A stretch of DNA of 64,000 nucleotides from Microbacterium sp. CH12i (GCF_000685355.1 NZ_JHET01000008.1:124001-188000); one strand, 5' to 3'. Positions 39,637-48,684 are shown, counted from the stretch's first letter. Notes: a model not told the origin generated them from the sequence alone. Numbers and translations are program-made.

Positions 39637-41651
39637 TCAGGCCGTCGCCGGCCGGGCCTGCCCGGTTGCGGGTGCACCGCTGGTCGCGCCGCGGGATGCC
39701 GTCGCATCCGCCGGACCTTCGACAGAGGCCGCGGCATCCGCTGGGATCATGCGCTTGGGGACCTCGATCGGCGGACGGCTCGACACCGGCCGGTCTTCGC
39801 TGGAGAGCCACTGCGGGCGCTCGGGAAGCTTGCGGATGTCGGTAAAGATCTCTGCGATCTGGTTGTGATCGAGCGTCTCCTGCTCGATGAGCGCGAGAGC
39901 GAGTCGGTCAAGGAGGTCGCGGTTGTCACTGAGCACCTCGTACGCCTCGTTGTGCGCCTGTTCGATGAGGTCCCGCACTTCTGCGTCGACACGCTCGGCG
40001 ATTGCCTCCGAGTATTCGCGTCCGCGGCCCATGTCGCGACCCGCGAACGGCTCACCGCCCTCAGAGCCGAGCTTGACCGGGCCGAGCTCGGTCGTCATGC
40101 CGTACTCGATGACCATCTTGCGGGCGATGCTCGTCGCCTTCTCGATGTCGTTCGATGCACCGGTGGTGGGATCGTGGAAGACGAGCTCTTCCGCGACGCG
40201 GCCGCCCATCGCGTACGTGAGCTGGTCTTGCAGCTCGTTGCGGGTGACGGAGTACTTGTCGTCCAGCGGCATCACCATCGTGTAGCCGAGGGCCTTGCCG
40301 CGCGGAAGGATCGTGATCTTCGTCACCGGGTCGGTGTAGTTCATCGCGGCCGCGGCGAGCGCGTGTCCGCCCTCGTGGTACGCGGTGATGAGCTTCTCCC
40401 GGTCCTTCATCATGCGCGTGCGGCGCTGCGGGCCGGCGATGACACGGTCGATCGCCTCATCGAGTGCGCGGTTGTCGACCAGCTGGGCATTCGAGCGCGC
40501 GGTGAGCAGAGCGGCCTCGTTGAGGACGTTCGCCAGGTCGGCACCGGTGAACCCCGGAGTCTTGCGGGCGACGACTTCGAGGTCGACGCTTTGCGCGAGC
40601 GGCTTTCCCTTCGCGTGCACCTCAAGGATGTGCAGGCGACCCTTCATATCGGGAGCATCCACACCGATCTGACGGTCGAAACGGCCAGGGCGCAAGAGAG
40701 CAGGGTCGAGGATGTCGGGGCGGTTGGTCGCCGCGATCACGATGACGTTCGCGTTCGGGTCGAAACCGTCCATTTCGACGAGCATCTGGTTCAGTGTCTG
40801 CTCGCGCTCATCGTTTCCGCCACCCATGCCGGCACCGCGGTGGCGACCGACAGCGTCGATCTCATCGATGAAGATGATCGCGGGCGCGTGTTCCTTGGCC
40901 TGGTTGAACAGGTCGCGCACACGGGAGGCGCCGACGCGACGAACATCTCCACGAAGTCAGAGCCGGAGATTGAATAGAACGGGGCGCCAGCTTCGCCCGC
41001 GACAGCGCGAGCAAGCAGCGTCTTGCCTGTTCCTGGAGGGCCGTACAGCAGCACGCCCTTTGGGATACGAGCACCAATGGCCTGGAACTTAGCGGGATCC
41101 TCAAGGAATTCCTTGATCTCCTGCAGCTCTTCGATGGCCTCATCGGCACCGGCGACGTCAGCGAAGCTGACCGTCGGGGTCTCTTTGTTGACGAGCTTCG
41201 CCTTGGACTTGCCGAACTGCATGACCTTGCCGCCGCCGCCCTGCATCGACGAGAGCAGCCACCAGAACAGCAGCCCGAGCAGTACCAGCGGAAGAAGAAG
41301 GGAGATGAACCCGTCGAACCAGGTTGCCCTCGGGACGACGTCGTTGAAGCCGTCCTTCGGGTCTGCCGCCGTGATGGCCTTGACGACCTCGTCTGCGCGG
41401 GCGTCGACGTAGTAGAACTGCACGGTCTTCGAGTCTTCGAAGGCCTTCGACAGTGTCATGTCGACGCGCTGGTCACCGTCGGTGTTGGTCACCTCAGTCA
41501 CGGTCGTTCCCGACAAGAGGTCAAGCCCCTGTTGGGTCGTAATCGTCTTCGGGGCACCGAGGTTCGAGATCAGCAGGAAGCCGCCGAACAGCAATACACC
41601 GATCAGCACTACGTAGAGCAGCGGATTCCGGGTGATCTTCTTCACATCCAT
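39637..41651 (-). CDS. ftsH: ATP-dependent zinc metalloprotease FtsH, frameshifted
   Basis: This is a membrane AAA protease: helix 1 [18 protein letters not shown], an extracellular part, helix 2 [19 protein letters not shown], Walker A GPPGTGKT, Walker [16 protein letters not shown], second-region arginines in [11 protein letters not shown] and zinc motif [11 protein letters not shown]. The frame breaks near 40937, where restoring one G rebuilds [17 protein letters not shown]. The corrected length is 671 residues. The last 30 residues ([20 protein letters not shown]) are a low-complexity tail overlapping a diverged dispersed repeat. It degrades misassembled membrane proteins; the break is probably a sequence error. 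Confidence 0.94.
39713..39735. repeat. Possible diverged dispersed repeat, ftsH 3' region
   Basis: GGACCTTCGACAGAGGCC shares the ACCTTCGACAG core with the reverse strand of the other copies, then diverges. It encodes part of the FtsH tail ASVEGP. It is weaker than the other copies. Confidence 0.35.
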
Positions 41652-41726
41652 GATGCGTTCAGCGTATCGCGCCGTACTTTATGGTCCGCTGTGATTCGCC
41701 CACGGCGTACGCCGCGTCATCCGATC

Positions 41727-42278
41727 TCAGGAATATATGTGCGGAGCGAGCACTGCCACGTCACGCAGGTTGCGGTAGCGCTCGTCGTAATCGAGTCCGT
41801 AGCCGACAACGAATTCCGTCGGGATGTCGAAGCCAACGTACTTGCAGTCGATCTCGACCTTCGCGGCTTCGGGCTTGCGCAGCAGCGCCAGTACCTCGAT
41901 CGATTCCGGCCCGCGGGACTCGAAGTTCTCCAGCAGCCAGCTGAGCGTAAGGCCCGAGTCGATGATGTCTTCGACGATGAGTACGTGCTTGCCATGCAGG
42001 TCGGTGTCGAGGTCTTTACGAATCTGCACGACACCGCTGGATTTCGTGCTGGAGCCGTAGCTGGAGACCGCCATCCAGTCCATCGGCGCGTGGAACGGCA
42101 GCGCCCTGGCAAAGTCAGCCATCACCATCACTGCGCCCTTCAAAACGCCGACGAGCAGCAGATCCTTGCCTGCGTAGTCCTCCGCGACCCTGACCGCGAG
42201 CTCATCGAGCTTGATCTTGATCTCCTCCTCTGTGACGAGAATTTCTGCAAGGTCATCCTGAATCTCAGCCGCGCGCAT
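41727..42278 (-). CDS. hpt: Hypoxanthine phosphoribosyltransferase
   Basis: This 183-residue purine-salvage enzyme has the PRPP-binding loop VLIVEDIIDSGLTLSWLL, VGVLKGAVMVMADFARAL and the base-binding segment KYVGFDIPTEFVVGYGLDYD ending in ERYRNL. It makes IMP or GMP from hypoxanthine or guanine. In actinobacteria it usually sits between tilS and ftsH, as here. The ftsH start is 75 bases downstream. The DUF937 gene is divergent from it. Confidence 0.95.
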   Translation of the reverse strand: MRAAEIQDDLAEILVTEEEIKIKLDELAVRVAEDYAGKDLLLVGVLKGAVMVMADFARALPFHAPMDWMAVSSYGSSTKSSGVVQIRKDLDTDLHGKHVLIVEDIIDSGLTLSWLLENFESRGPESIEVLALLRKPEAAKVEIDCKYVGFDIPTEFVVGYGLDYDERYRNLRDVAVLAPHIYS

Positions 42279-42361
42279 GCTTTGATTTTAGGTGACGAAC
42301 CCTGTGGTTTCCGCACTACTGTGATGTGCACTGGCCGCAGGCCCATACGGAAGGAATCACT

Positions 42362-42961
42362 ATGGCTCTTGACGACATCCTCAAGCAGGTCCCGATCGAC
42401 GACATCGCGGCGAAACTCGGGGTCTCCCCCGAGGTCGCAAAATCGGCCGTTGAGCAGGGCGGCGCAGTATTGCTCAGCGGAATCGCGAAGAACGCCCAGA
42501 CCCAGGAAGGCTCTGCTGCGATCGAGAACGCGCTGAAGAAGCACCAGGGCTCAACGGGCGCCGCGAAGGTTGACGACATCGACCAGGCCGACGGCGACAA
42601 GATCGTAAATCACGTCCTCGGCGACAAGAAGCAGGAGGTGACCGCCAAGCTCACCGAGTCGAAGGAGACGGCCGGCATCGACTTCGGCAAGCTTCTTCCT
42701 ATCCTCGCCCCGATCGTGATGGGCCTCATTGCCAACGCGACGAAGGACAAGTCGGCTGGAACCGCGACCGCGTCCGGTGAGTCCAGCGGCGGCGGCATAG
42801 GTGACATCATCGGCGGCCTGCTCGGCGGTGGCAGCTCAAACGGCGGAGGCGGCGGGATCGGCGATATTCTCGGCGGCATCCTCGGGGGCGGCTCTTCTAC
42901 CGGCGATTCCGGCGGCGGGATCGGCGACATTCTCGGTGGCTTGCTCGGCGGCAAGAAGTAG
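42362..42961 (+). CDS. DUF937 domain protein with C-terminal glycine-rich repeats
   Basis: This 199-residue protein has a helical DUF937-like part (LDDILKQVPIDDIAAKLGVS, KIVNHVLGDKKQEVTAKLTE). It is followed by three copies of a unit GGGIGDI(I/L)GG(L/I)LGG at about residues 141-155, 161-176 and 182-196, spaced by Ser/Asn/Gly linkers. AAGGA lies 7 bases before the ATG. It is inserted in opposite orientation between hpt and tilS, which are neighbours in related genomes. Function unknown; the repeats suggest a self-associating or flexible surface. Confidence 0.82.
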   Translation: MALDDILKQVPIDDIAAKLGVSPEVAKSAVEQGGAVLLSGIAKNAQTQEGSAAIENALKKHQGSTGAAKVDDIDQADGDKIVNHVLGDKKQEVTAKLTESKETAGIDFGKLLPILAPIVMGLIANATKDKSAGTATASGESSGGGIGDIIGGLLGGGSSNGGGGGIGDILGGILGGGSSTGDSGGGIGDILGGLLGGKK

Positions 42962-42977
42962 TTTCCGCCCGACGACG

Positions 42978-43985
42978 TCAATGGCGGGCAGCGAAGTGAA
43001 TCTGCCCGTCACGGCGTGCCGCGGTACAACTCGGCAGATCAATCGGCCCCTGGCCTGACCAGTCGGTAACGAGCCGCGCAACTTCAAGAGTCTGCGTGCG
43101 GGTGAGGCTCGCCCCGAACTCGCTGTGCGTGACAAGACGGATGATGCGGTTTCGTAGCGCAGCGGGGTTTGCTGCGAGGGCTGCGACGCTGACAGAGATT
43201 CCCGCTTCCGCGTGCTCCACGATGTCTTCGATCGTCTCGAGGATCATCTCGTCGAACGCCTCGGCATCCTCGCGCAGCTGCTCGGCAGTTCGTGCCAGTG
43301 CTTCGGCGATGCCGGGGCCGAGCTCTTCCTCAAGCACAGGAAGCACCCGTTCGCGCACTCGAACCCGTGCGAAGCGGAGTTCAAAGTTGTGTGGATCATC
43401 CCAGGGCGTGAGCTCGGATGCCGCGCAAAATGCCCTGGTCGTCTGGCGTCGTACGCCGAGCAGAGGACGCAGCCAAAGGGTTTCGTCATCGTCTCTGCGC
43501 GCCGGGGCCATGCCCTGCAGGCTCGCGGCCCCGGAGCCGCGGGCGAGGCCGAGCAGCACGGTCTCGGCTTGATCATCGAGGGTGTGCCCAAGCAGCACGG
43601 CATCTACCCTCTCGGTGAGGGCGATTTTTCGCAGCGCCGCGAAGCGCGCGTCGCGCGCGGCCGCTTCCGGCCCACCGGCCCCGAAGCCTGCCGAAGGGCC
43701 ACCCAACTGCACGCGTTCCACCAGCGCTCGGATGCCGAGCCTCTCAGCCTTCGCGGATGCTGCAGCGGCGACATCCGCCGACCCGTCCTGCAGACCGTGA
43801 TCGATCGTAGCGCTCACCACCCTCATCGCACGTGATCGCGCTTCGAACGCTGTGGCGGCGGCCAGCGCGAGCGAATCCGCCCCGCCGGAGAGGGCGACGA
43901 GGACTGTCGCACCATCTGCGAGTCTGGCCAGCGCGGCGCGTACGGCGAGACGGACTTCGGCGATGACGGGTGGGAGCGACGGCAC
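42978..43985 (-). CDS. tilS: tRNA(Ile)-lysidine synthase
   Basis: This 335-residue protein has the N-type ATP pyrophosphatase loop VLVALSGGADSLALAAA, then VSATIDHGLQDGS, AVLLGHTLDDQAETVLLGL and RPLLGVRRQTTRAFC. It modifies cytidine 34 of tRNA-Ile(CAU) to lysidine and is essential. The loop VQLGGPSAGFGAGGPEAAAR is longer than usual, and a dispersed repeat encodes its GPSAGFGA part. It converges on the DUF937 gene 16 bases away. Confidence 0.93.
   Translation of the reverse strand: MPSLPPVIAEVRLAVRAALARLADGATVLVALSGGADSLALAAATAFEARSRAMRVVSATIDHGLQDGSADVAAAASAKAERLGIRALVERVQLGGPSAGFGAGGPEAAARDARFAALRKIALTERVDAVLLGHTLDDQAETVLLGLARGSGAASLQGMAPARRDDDETLWLRPLLGVRRQTTRAFCAASELTPWDDPHNFELRFARVRVRERVLPVLEEELGPGIAEALARTAEQLREDAEAFDEMILETIEDIVEHAEAGISVSVAALAANPAALRNRIIRLVTHSEFGASLTRTQTLEVARLVTDWSGQGPIDLPSCTAARRDGQIHFAARH
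43677..43700. repeat. Dispersed 24-bp repeat, copy inside tilS
   Basis: CCGAAGCCTGCCGAAGGGCC matches the reference copy at about 20 of 24 positions. It encodes GPSAGFGA, within a loop before the conserved PEAAARDARFAAL. Confidence 0.55.
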
Positions 43986-44102
43986 CCCTCAAAGGTAGAA
44001 CACCGCGCAAGGTATCCGCGCGCCCGCCCGGGACACGCATACGGCACATGACCTGAGCGATCTCTCTATCGGTCACAGTCATCTCGGTCGTATCCTGAGC
44101 GC

Positions 44103-44738
44103 ATGAGTGATATGAGCTCTGAGCGCGTGAGTGAGATGACGACGTTCGCGCCCGAGCGCTTGAAGGCATTCGTCGACGCTGTCGTCGCGATTGCCATGAC
44201 TCTACTAATCCTGCCGTTACTCGAGTCCGTATCGAACGCAGGAGACGACGGAACGACGACCGCGCAGTTCCTTTTCGAACATCGCGGTCAGCTGGTCAGC
44301 TTCTTCATCAGCTTCATCCTGATCGCGCTGTTCTGGATGGAGCATCATCGCACCTACGAACGCGTGCAACGGATTTCCTCGTCGTTGCTGTGGGTCAACG
44401 TCGCATGGATGCTGACGATCGTGTGGCTCCCGGTGCCAACGGCGATGGTCGGGCAGATGCAGGCTGATCCGCTGCAGGCATTCCTCTACATCGGCACGCT
44501 GATACTGACGCAGGTCACCACGCTCTCCGGAAAGCTGTATCTGATGCGGCATCCGACGCTCACCGATATCACCGCCGACAGGCTCTGGGTCGGGGCAATC
44601 GGCGACATCGCCGCGATCATCCTGTTCTGCGTGGCGCTTCCTATCGCTGCGTGGGTGCACGTGGTCGGCTACTTCGCCCTGCTGCTCCTCGCCTTTTCCA
44701 CACCGTTGGAGAAATTGCTCCTGCGGCGGCGCAGGTAG
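44103..44738 (+). CDS. TMEM175-family potassium channel-like membrane protein (DUF1211)
   Basis: This 211-residue protein has six predicted helices. The first contains the family signature RLKAFVDAVVAIAMTLLIL (RxxxFxD, then a pore-lining Thr/Leu/Ile track). FFISFILIALFWMEHHRTYE follows the TMEM175 pattern (W..H). Bacterial members form potassium-leaning channels as tetramers. An earlier in-frame methionine group (MSDMSSERVSEM) leaves the exact start open. It stands alone before ppa on the same strand, 46 bases apart. Confidence 0.85.
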   Translation: MSDMSSERVSEMTTFAPERLKAFVDAVVAIAMTLLILPLLESVSNAGDDGTTTAQFLFEHRGQLVSFFISFILIALFWMEHHRTYERVQRISSSLLWVNVAWMLTIVWLPVPTAMVGQMQADPLQAFLYIGTLILTQVTTLSGKLYLMRHPTLTDITADRLWVGAIGDIAAIILFCVALPIAAWVHVVGYFALLLLAFSTPLEKLLLRRRR

Positions 44739-44784
44739 CTGGTTTCCGGCATCCACCCCCTTTTTCTTCTTGAGGAGCACACGT

Positions 44785-45276
44785 ATGGGCGCACACGACG
44801 CCGTCATCGAGATCCCGCGCGGCAGCCGCGTGAAGTACGAAGTCGACCACGAGACCGGCCGAGTACACCTCGACCGTGTCCTGTACACGACCTTCGGCTA
44901 CCCCGCCGACTACGGCTACTTCGACAACACTCTCGGCGAAGACGGTGACCCGCTCGACGTGCTGGTGCTGCTCGACCAGGCGCTCTTTCCCGGTGTCGTC
45001 GTTGAGGTACGTCCCGTGGCTGTACTCAAGATGAGCGACGAAGCTGGCGGCGACGACAAGCTCGTCGCCGTCCTTTCCAAAGACCCGCGCTGGGCGCACA
45101 TCCAGGACATCGACGATCTGCCCGAGTACACGAAGAAGGAAATCGCGCACTTCTTCGAGCACTACAAGGACCTCGAGCCCAACAAGTGGGTCAAGGTCGA
45201 CGAATGGGGTAACGCCGCCGAAGCGCAGCGCATCCTCGACGAAGCAATCGCCCGTGTCGGCGAGCAGGGTCACTGA
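44785..45276 (+). CDS. ppa: Inorganic pyrophosphatase
   Basis: This 163-residue soluble class I pyrophosphatase has VIEIPRGSRVKYEVD, YPADYGYFDNTLGEDGDPLD with the metal-binding aspartates of DGDPLDV, and KDPRW. It drives biosynthesis by removing pyrophosphate. ATG 44785 follows GAGGAG and begins MGAHDAVIEIP; a more upstream in-frame start would add 5 residues without a ribosome site. A strong terminator follows. Confidence 0.96.
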   Translation: MGAHDAVIEIPRGSRVKYEVDHETGRVHLDRVLYTTFGYPADYGYFDNTLGEDGDPLDVLVLLDQALFPGVVVEVRPVAVLKMSDEAGGDDKLVAVLSKDPRWAHIQDIDDLPEYTKKEIAHFFEHYKDLEPNKWVKVDEWGNAAEAQRILDEAIARVGEQGH

Positions 45277-45303
45277 GCCTGCTCTGAGCTTTTCTTAACG
45301 TCA

Positions 45304-45342
45304 GAAGCCCCCGGTTCCGCTCCTAAAGCGGCCGGGGGCTTC
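45304..45342 (+). terminator. Rho-independent terminator after ppa
   Basis: GAAGCCCCCGG pairs perfectly with CCGGGGGCTTC (11 bp) around a 17-base loop that itself contains CCGCT/AGCGG, so the stem extends. It lies 28 bases after the ppa stop and just before the convergent M23 gene. Confidence 0.85.
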
Positions 45343-45359
45343 TTCGCACATGAGCGGAC

Positions 45360-46742
45360 TCAGACCGAGACGCCGCGATCCGCCATGAAGTAGATGGGGT
45401 TGGTGTATTCGCCCCAGATGTAGACCTCGAAGTGGAGGTGGCATCCGAACGAGCCGCCAGTGTTTCCGGCATATGCGATGACCTGGCCAGCATTCACCCA
45501 GTCGCCGCGGCGCACTGCGAAAGAGCTGATGTGCCCGTAACCGGTGCCGATCCCGCCACCGTGATCGATGCGGACGTAGTTGCCGTAGCCACCGTTCCAG
45601 CTCGCATAGTCGACGGTTCCGGACTGCGCGGCATAAATCTGCGCGCCGCAGCCGTTTGCGAGGTCAACTCCGTAGTGGTAACTGGACGAACATCCGTTGG
45701 AATTGCACTGCTGCGAACGCGCGCCATAGCCGGAACTACGGAATCCGCCCTGAGGGCGCACCCAGCCGCCAGAACCAACAGCGCCGCCTCCGCCGCCATC
45801 TCCTCCGCCACCACCTCCGCCGCCACCGCCGTTGTTGGCGGCCGCTGCTGCGGCTGCGGCCGCCTCAGCGGCGCGTCGTGCTTGTTCTTCAGCAGCCCTG
45901 CGCGCGGCTTCAGCGGCGACGCCAGCCTGGTATCCGGCGACGGTCTTCGTGGTCTCATCCTGCAGCGCTGCGAGCTGCGCCTGGAGTGTGGAGAGGTTGG
46001 CGGTCTGCTCGTCGAGCGCAGCCTGAGCCGCATCGGCGGCCGCCTGCGCGGCGACCATCTTCTCTTCTGCGACCTTTTGCAGACGGTCGCGCTCGGTGCG
46101 GGCGACGGCGGCCTGGTCGCTGAGAGACTGAGCAGAGTTGCGGGCGGCGACAGCGTTGTCGTAGACCGACTGGTTGTATTCGAGGAGCTTGTCCATCGTG
46201 CCCAAGCGCGACAACAGCTCGTCGGCGTTCGCTGCCGATCCAGCGAAGAAAAGCTCCAGGGCGGTATCGTCACCGCCGTTGCGGTAAAGCTGCGCGGCGA
46301 CCTGGCCGGCCTTGCGCGCCGACTCGTCCGCGATCAGTGACTGCTCATCGGCCTGAGCCTGAATCGCATTCGCTTTGGCGATCGCGTCGAAGTACGCCTG
46401 CTGCGCCTCGTAATACTCGTTACCGGCAAGCTCTGCAGCAGCCTGCGTATCGGCGACCTGCTGAGTGAGCGAGCTGATCAGGTTCTGGATGCGAGTAACT
46501 TCGCCAGCCTTCGCGGCTTCGTTGTTCTTCGCGTTCTGAACGTCGTCCCAGCTCGGGTAGGTCGCGGCATATGCGGCATTGACGCCCGCTCCGATGCCAA
46601 ACGCGCTCAGTGCCGCGACGCCAAGCGCGCCGATGCCGAGCGCATTGCGGCGCGTGACCGTGCCCTTCTGCCAGAAGGTACGCCGCTCAGCGATGCTGGG
46701 CGCGCACCCGCAGGAGTCGCCTGCGTCGAGCGCAGCATCCAT
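45360..46742 (-). CDS. Secreted M23 family peptidoglycan endopeptidase with coiled coil
   Basis: This 460-residue protein has a long N-region, then a twin-arginine-like stretch TRRNALGIGALGVAALSA and a cleavage site AYAA near residue 60. Residues about 75-300 form a coiled coil rich in Ala/Gln/Glu (EQARRAAEAAAAAAAAA), followed by a Gly linker. The LytM domain has HYGVDLANGCG, GHISSFAVRRGDWV and HLHFEVYI, supplying the zinc ligands. The layout resembles NlpD/RipA-associated hydrolases that act in cell division. It is preceded by the tRNA cluster and faces the ppa terminator. Confidence 0.9.
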   Translation of the reverse strand: MDAALDAGDSCGCAPSIAERRTFWQKGTVTRRNALGIGALGVAALSAFGIGAGVNAAYAATYPSWDDVQNAKNNEAAKAGEVTRIQNLISSLTQQVADTQAAAELAGNEYYEAQQAYFDAIAKANAIQAQADEQSLIADESARKAGQVAAQLYRNGGDDTALELFFAGSAANADELLSRLGTMDKLLEYNQSVYDNAVAARNSAQSLSDQAAVARTERDRLQKVAEEKMVAAQAAADAAQAALDEQTANLSTLQAQLAALQDETTKTVAGYQAGVAAEAARRAAEEQARRAAEAAAAAAAAANNGGGGGGGGGGDGGGGGAVGSGGWVRPQGGFRSSGYGARSQQCNSNGCSSSYHYGVDLANGCGAQIYAAQSGTVDYASWNGGYGNYVRIDHGGGIGTGYGHISSFAVRRGDWVNAGQVIAYAGNTGGSFGCHLHFEVYIWGEYTNPIYFMADRGVSV

Positions 46743-46971
46743 CGTCGACTGCTCGTCTTCACACGGCCCCTTCCGCCGGATTCACACATGTCACACTAAC
46801 AACAACTGTCACATCCGCAACAGCGGGATTAAACCGCGTGGACACAGTGGTTCGGGATCATCGTCCCCCAGAAACGCCCGGGCGCGACGGCGGCGCGCCC
46901 TCGATTCGCGTTTTGGCCAAATCATCCTTTATGCTTGAGCGTCGGCAAGGAAGTCCCCCGGGACGCCCTTC

Positions 46972-47044
46972 GGCCCCATCGTTTAGCGGCCTAGGACACC
47001 GCCCTTTCACGGCGGCAGCACGGGTTCGAATCCCGTTGGGGTCA
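46972..47044 (+). tRNA. tRNA-Glu(UUC)
   Basis: 73 bases: acceptor GGCCCCA with TGGGGTC, anticodon stem CCGCC/GGCGG around CTTTCAC (anticodon TTC), T loop GGTTCGAATCC. CCA not encoded. Confidence 0.96.
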
Positions 47045-47072
47045 CTCCAAATCCGATACAATTTAATAGCAT

Positions 47073-47146
47073 GGCCCTGTAGCGCAGTTGGTTAGCGTGC
47101 CGCCCTGTCACGGCGGAGGTCGCGGGTTCAAGTCCCGTCAGGGTCG
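47073..47146 (+). tRNA. tRNA-Asp(GUC)
   Basis: 74 bases: acceptor GGCCCTG with CAGGGTC, anticodon loop CTGTCAC (anticodon GTC), T arm GGGTTCAAGTCCC. It lies 28 bases after tRNA-Glu and is probably co-transcribed. Confidence 0.96.
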
Positions 47147-47158
47147 CTCTAAGCGACG

Positions 47159-47180
47159 GGCCCTTTTTTCGAAAAGGGCC
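47159..47180 (+). terminator. Hairpin after tRNA-Asp
   Basis: GGCCCTTTT-TTCG-AAAAGGGCC is a perfect 9-bp stem closed by a UUCG tetraloop and followed by TTTCGTC. It ends the Glu-Asp tRNA transcript before tRNA-Phe. Confidence 0.8.
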
Positions 47181-47218
47181 TTTCGTCTAAGATGCGGCAG
47201 ATTTATGATGTGTCGCAC

Positions 47219-47291
47219 GGCTCTGTAGCTCAGTTGGTAGAGCGCACGACTGAAAATCGTGAGGTCACGGGATCGACGCCCGTCGGAGCCA
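47219..47291 (+). tRNA. tRNA-Phe(GAA)
   Basis: 73 bases: acceptor GGCTCTG with CGGAGCC (one G-U pair), D arm AGCTCAGTTGGTAGAGC, anticodon loop CTGAAAA (anticodon GAA). The T loop reads GGGATCGACGCCC, where TTCGA is expected as the core; the deviation (ATCGACG) is noted. Confidence 0.93.
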
Positions 47292-47318
47292 CACGGGTCA
47301 TCATTACAGTGATCCTAG

Positions 47319-47354
47319 AAACCCTCGCCTAGCTTCTAACATGGCGGGGGTTTT
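47319..47354 (+). terminator. Terminator after tRNA-Phe
   Basis: AAACCCTCGCC pairs with GGCGGGGGTTT (11 bp with one G-U pair) around a 13-base loop, followed by TGCTTTG. It lies 28 bases after the tRNA. Confidence 0.75.
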
Positions 47355-47400
47355 GCTTTGCCCTGATGAGGGGTCGTTTGGTCAAGTCTGGGGCCGGTCG

Positions 47401-48684
47401 TCACGCGTTCCAGCCACGCGACGACGCATACTCATGGATGCTGTCGACCATCCGCCCGACGAACGGGTCGTCGCCGAGCTGCGCTCGCGCAGCATCCGCC
47501 GCCGCAGCGTAGGCGATCACGATGCCGTCCGTGATCTCATGGGCGCGCGCCTCAGCCCAATCGCGGTCGAGGCCGACCCGCGCCGCCACCCTGACCAGGG
47601 AATCGAGGCTGATCTGTCCGACGCTGTCCTCGCCCTCGATCGACATGGCGAGCTTCGGGTTACCGCCGTCGGCGGCGAGGTACGGAGCGTAGCTGCCGAG
47701 GTCGTTGAGCGGGGCGAGTGTGGCACGATCACGCCGCAGCAGAAGCGAGTAGTTCTTCGCGTGCGCGTCGGTGCCGAGGGACGCCACCGAGAACACAAGA
47801 GCCTCGTAGAACTGCCTTGCGTTGCCTCGCCGGTCCTCGGCGTCAGGCAGGGAGTTGATGAGGCGGGCAATCGCGGCGATACCTGGCCCGCCCTCGGACT
47901 GATACTTCATGTCCGGCGGCACGCTCAGCGCCTGACAGAGGTCTTCCTGATGGAGCCGATGCCAACGCCCTTCTTCGAGCCGGCGGTCGTAACGCGTGGA
48001 CACGAACACCGCGTCACCACGTTCGGTGGTTACCAAGAAGTCGTCAGCGACGCGAAGATCCAGCGCACGCGCCGCGGCCATCGTCATGAACTCATTGATG
48101 TGATGGTCCGGATAGGGCGCGACTGCTGGCTTCAGTATGTGCGTGGTCGGTGTCGAATCCTGCGGCACCGCCCATCGTTCCTGCTCGGTGCGGAACAGCG
48201 CGACTTTGGGCTGCGCACCGGGAAGACTCCAGCGCGCGTCATCCGTACGCCTCCCCCAGGTATCACCGTTGCGAACAAGATCCGCCACGAGCTCCGCGAA
48301 GTCGGTGTCGGAGAGTTCTCTCACATCGCCGTGACGTTCGGCTGCGTCAGCGCTCGCCTCACCAGCCGGAAGCAACTGCACCGCACCGGCCGCATCACGA
48401 CCAATGTGCGAAAGCAACGCGAAAGGATTACTGGCGCTGACACGATACTCGCGTCCGAGCTCCGCGAGCCGGCCCGGACTGTCGGGAAGCAATCCCTGCA
48501 GAAAAGCGCGCACCGGCTTGTTCTTGTGCCCGGCGCGCACAAGCGGCATGGAGAGTGAGAGCGGGGTCGCATCGCGCCGGGACCGGTAGTCAGCGTCGTA
48601 GGTGAATGACAAGGCGCCGCCAGCCGACTGCTCGACGACGCCGATCGCTTCGCCATCGAGATACGCGAACAGTTCACTCGACAT
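47401..48684 (-). CDS. hipA: HipA-family toxin (serine/threonine kinase fold)
   Basis: This 427-residue protein has the HipA N-terminal domain (FLQGLLPDSPGRLAELGREY, VSASNPFALLSHIGRDAAGA), the phosphate-binding SLPGAQPKVAL, THILKP with the nucleotide-binding lysine, and the catalytic loop GTDAHAKNYSLLL with Asp and Asn, then LNDLGSYAPY. HipA kinases stop growth by phosphorylating targets such as glutamyl-tRNA synthetase. The gene overlaps hipB by 11 bases, typical of a co-translated toxin. All key residues appear intact. Confidence 0.9.
   Translation of the reverse strand: MSSELFAYLDGEAIGVVEQSAGGALSFTYDADYRSRRDATPLSLSMPLVRAGHKNKPVRAFLQGLLPDSPGRLAELGREYRVSASNPFALLSHIGRDAAGAVQLLPAGEASADAAERHGDVRELSDTDFAELVADLVRNGDTWGRRTDDARWSLPGAQPKVALFRTEQERWAVPQDSTPTTHILKPAVAPYPDHHINEFMTMAAARALDLRVADDFLVTTERGDAVFVSTRYDRRLEEGRWHRLHQEDLCQALSVPPDMKYQSEGGPGIAAIARLINSLPDAEDRRGNARQFYEALVFSVASLGTDAHAKNYSLLLRRDRATLAPLNDLGSYAPYLAADGGNPKLAMSIEGEDSVGQISLDSLVRVAARVGLDRDWAEARAHEITDGIVIAYAAAADAARAQLGDDPFVGRMVDSIHEYASSRGWNA

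Noticed and set aside
41437-41460. GGCCTTCGACAGTGTC in ftsH looks like the dispersed repeat
   Set aside because: It encodes normal family residues (SKAFEDS), has only a short match and shows no insertion.
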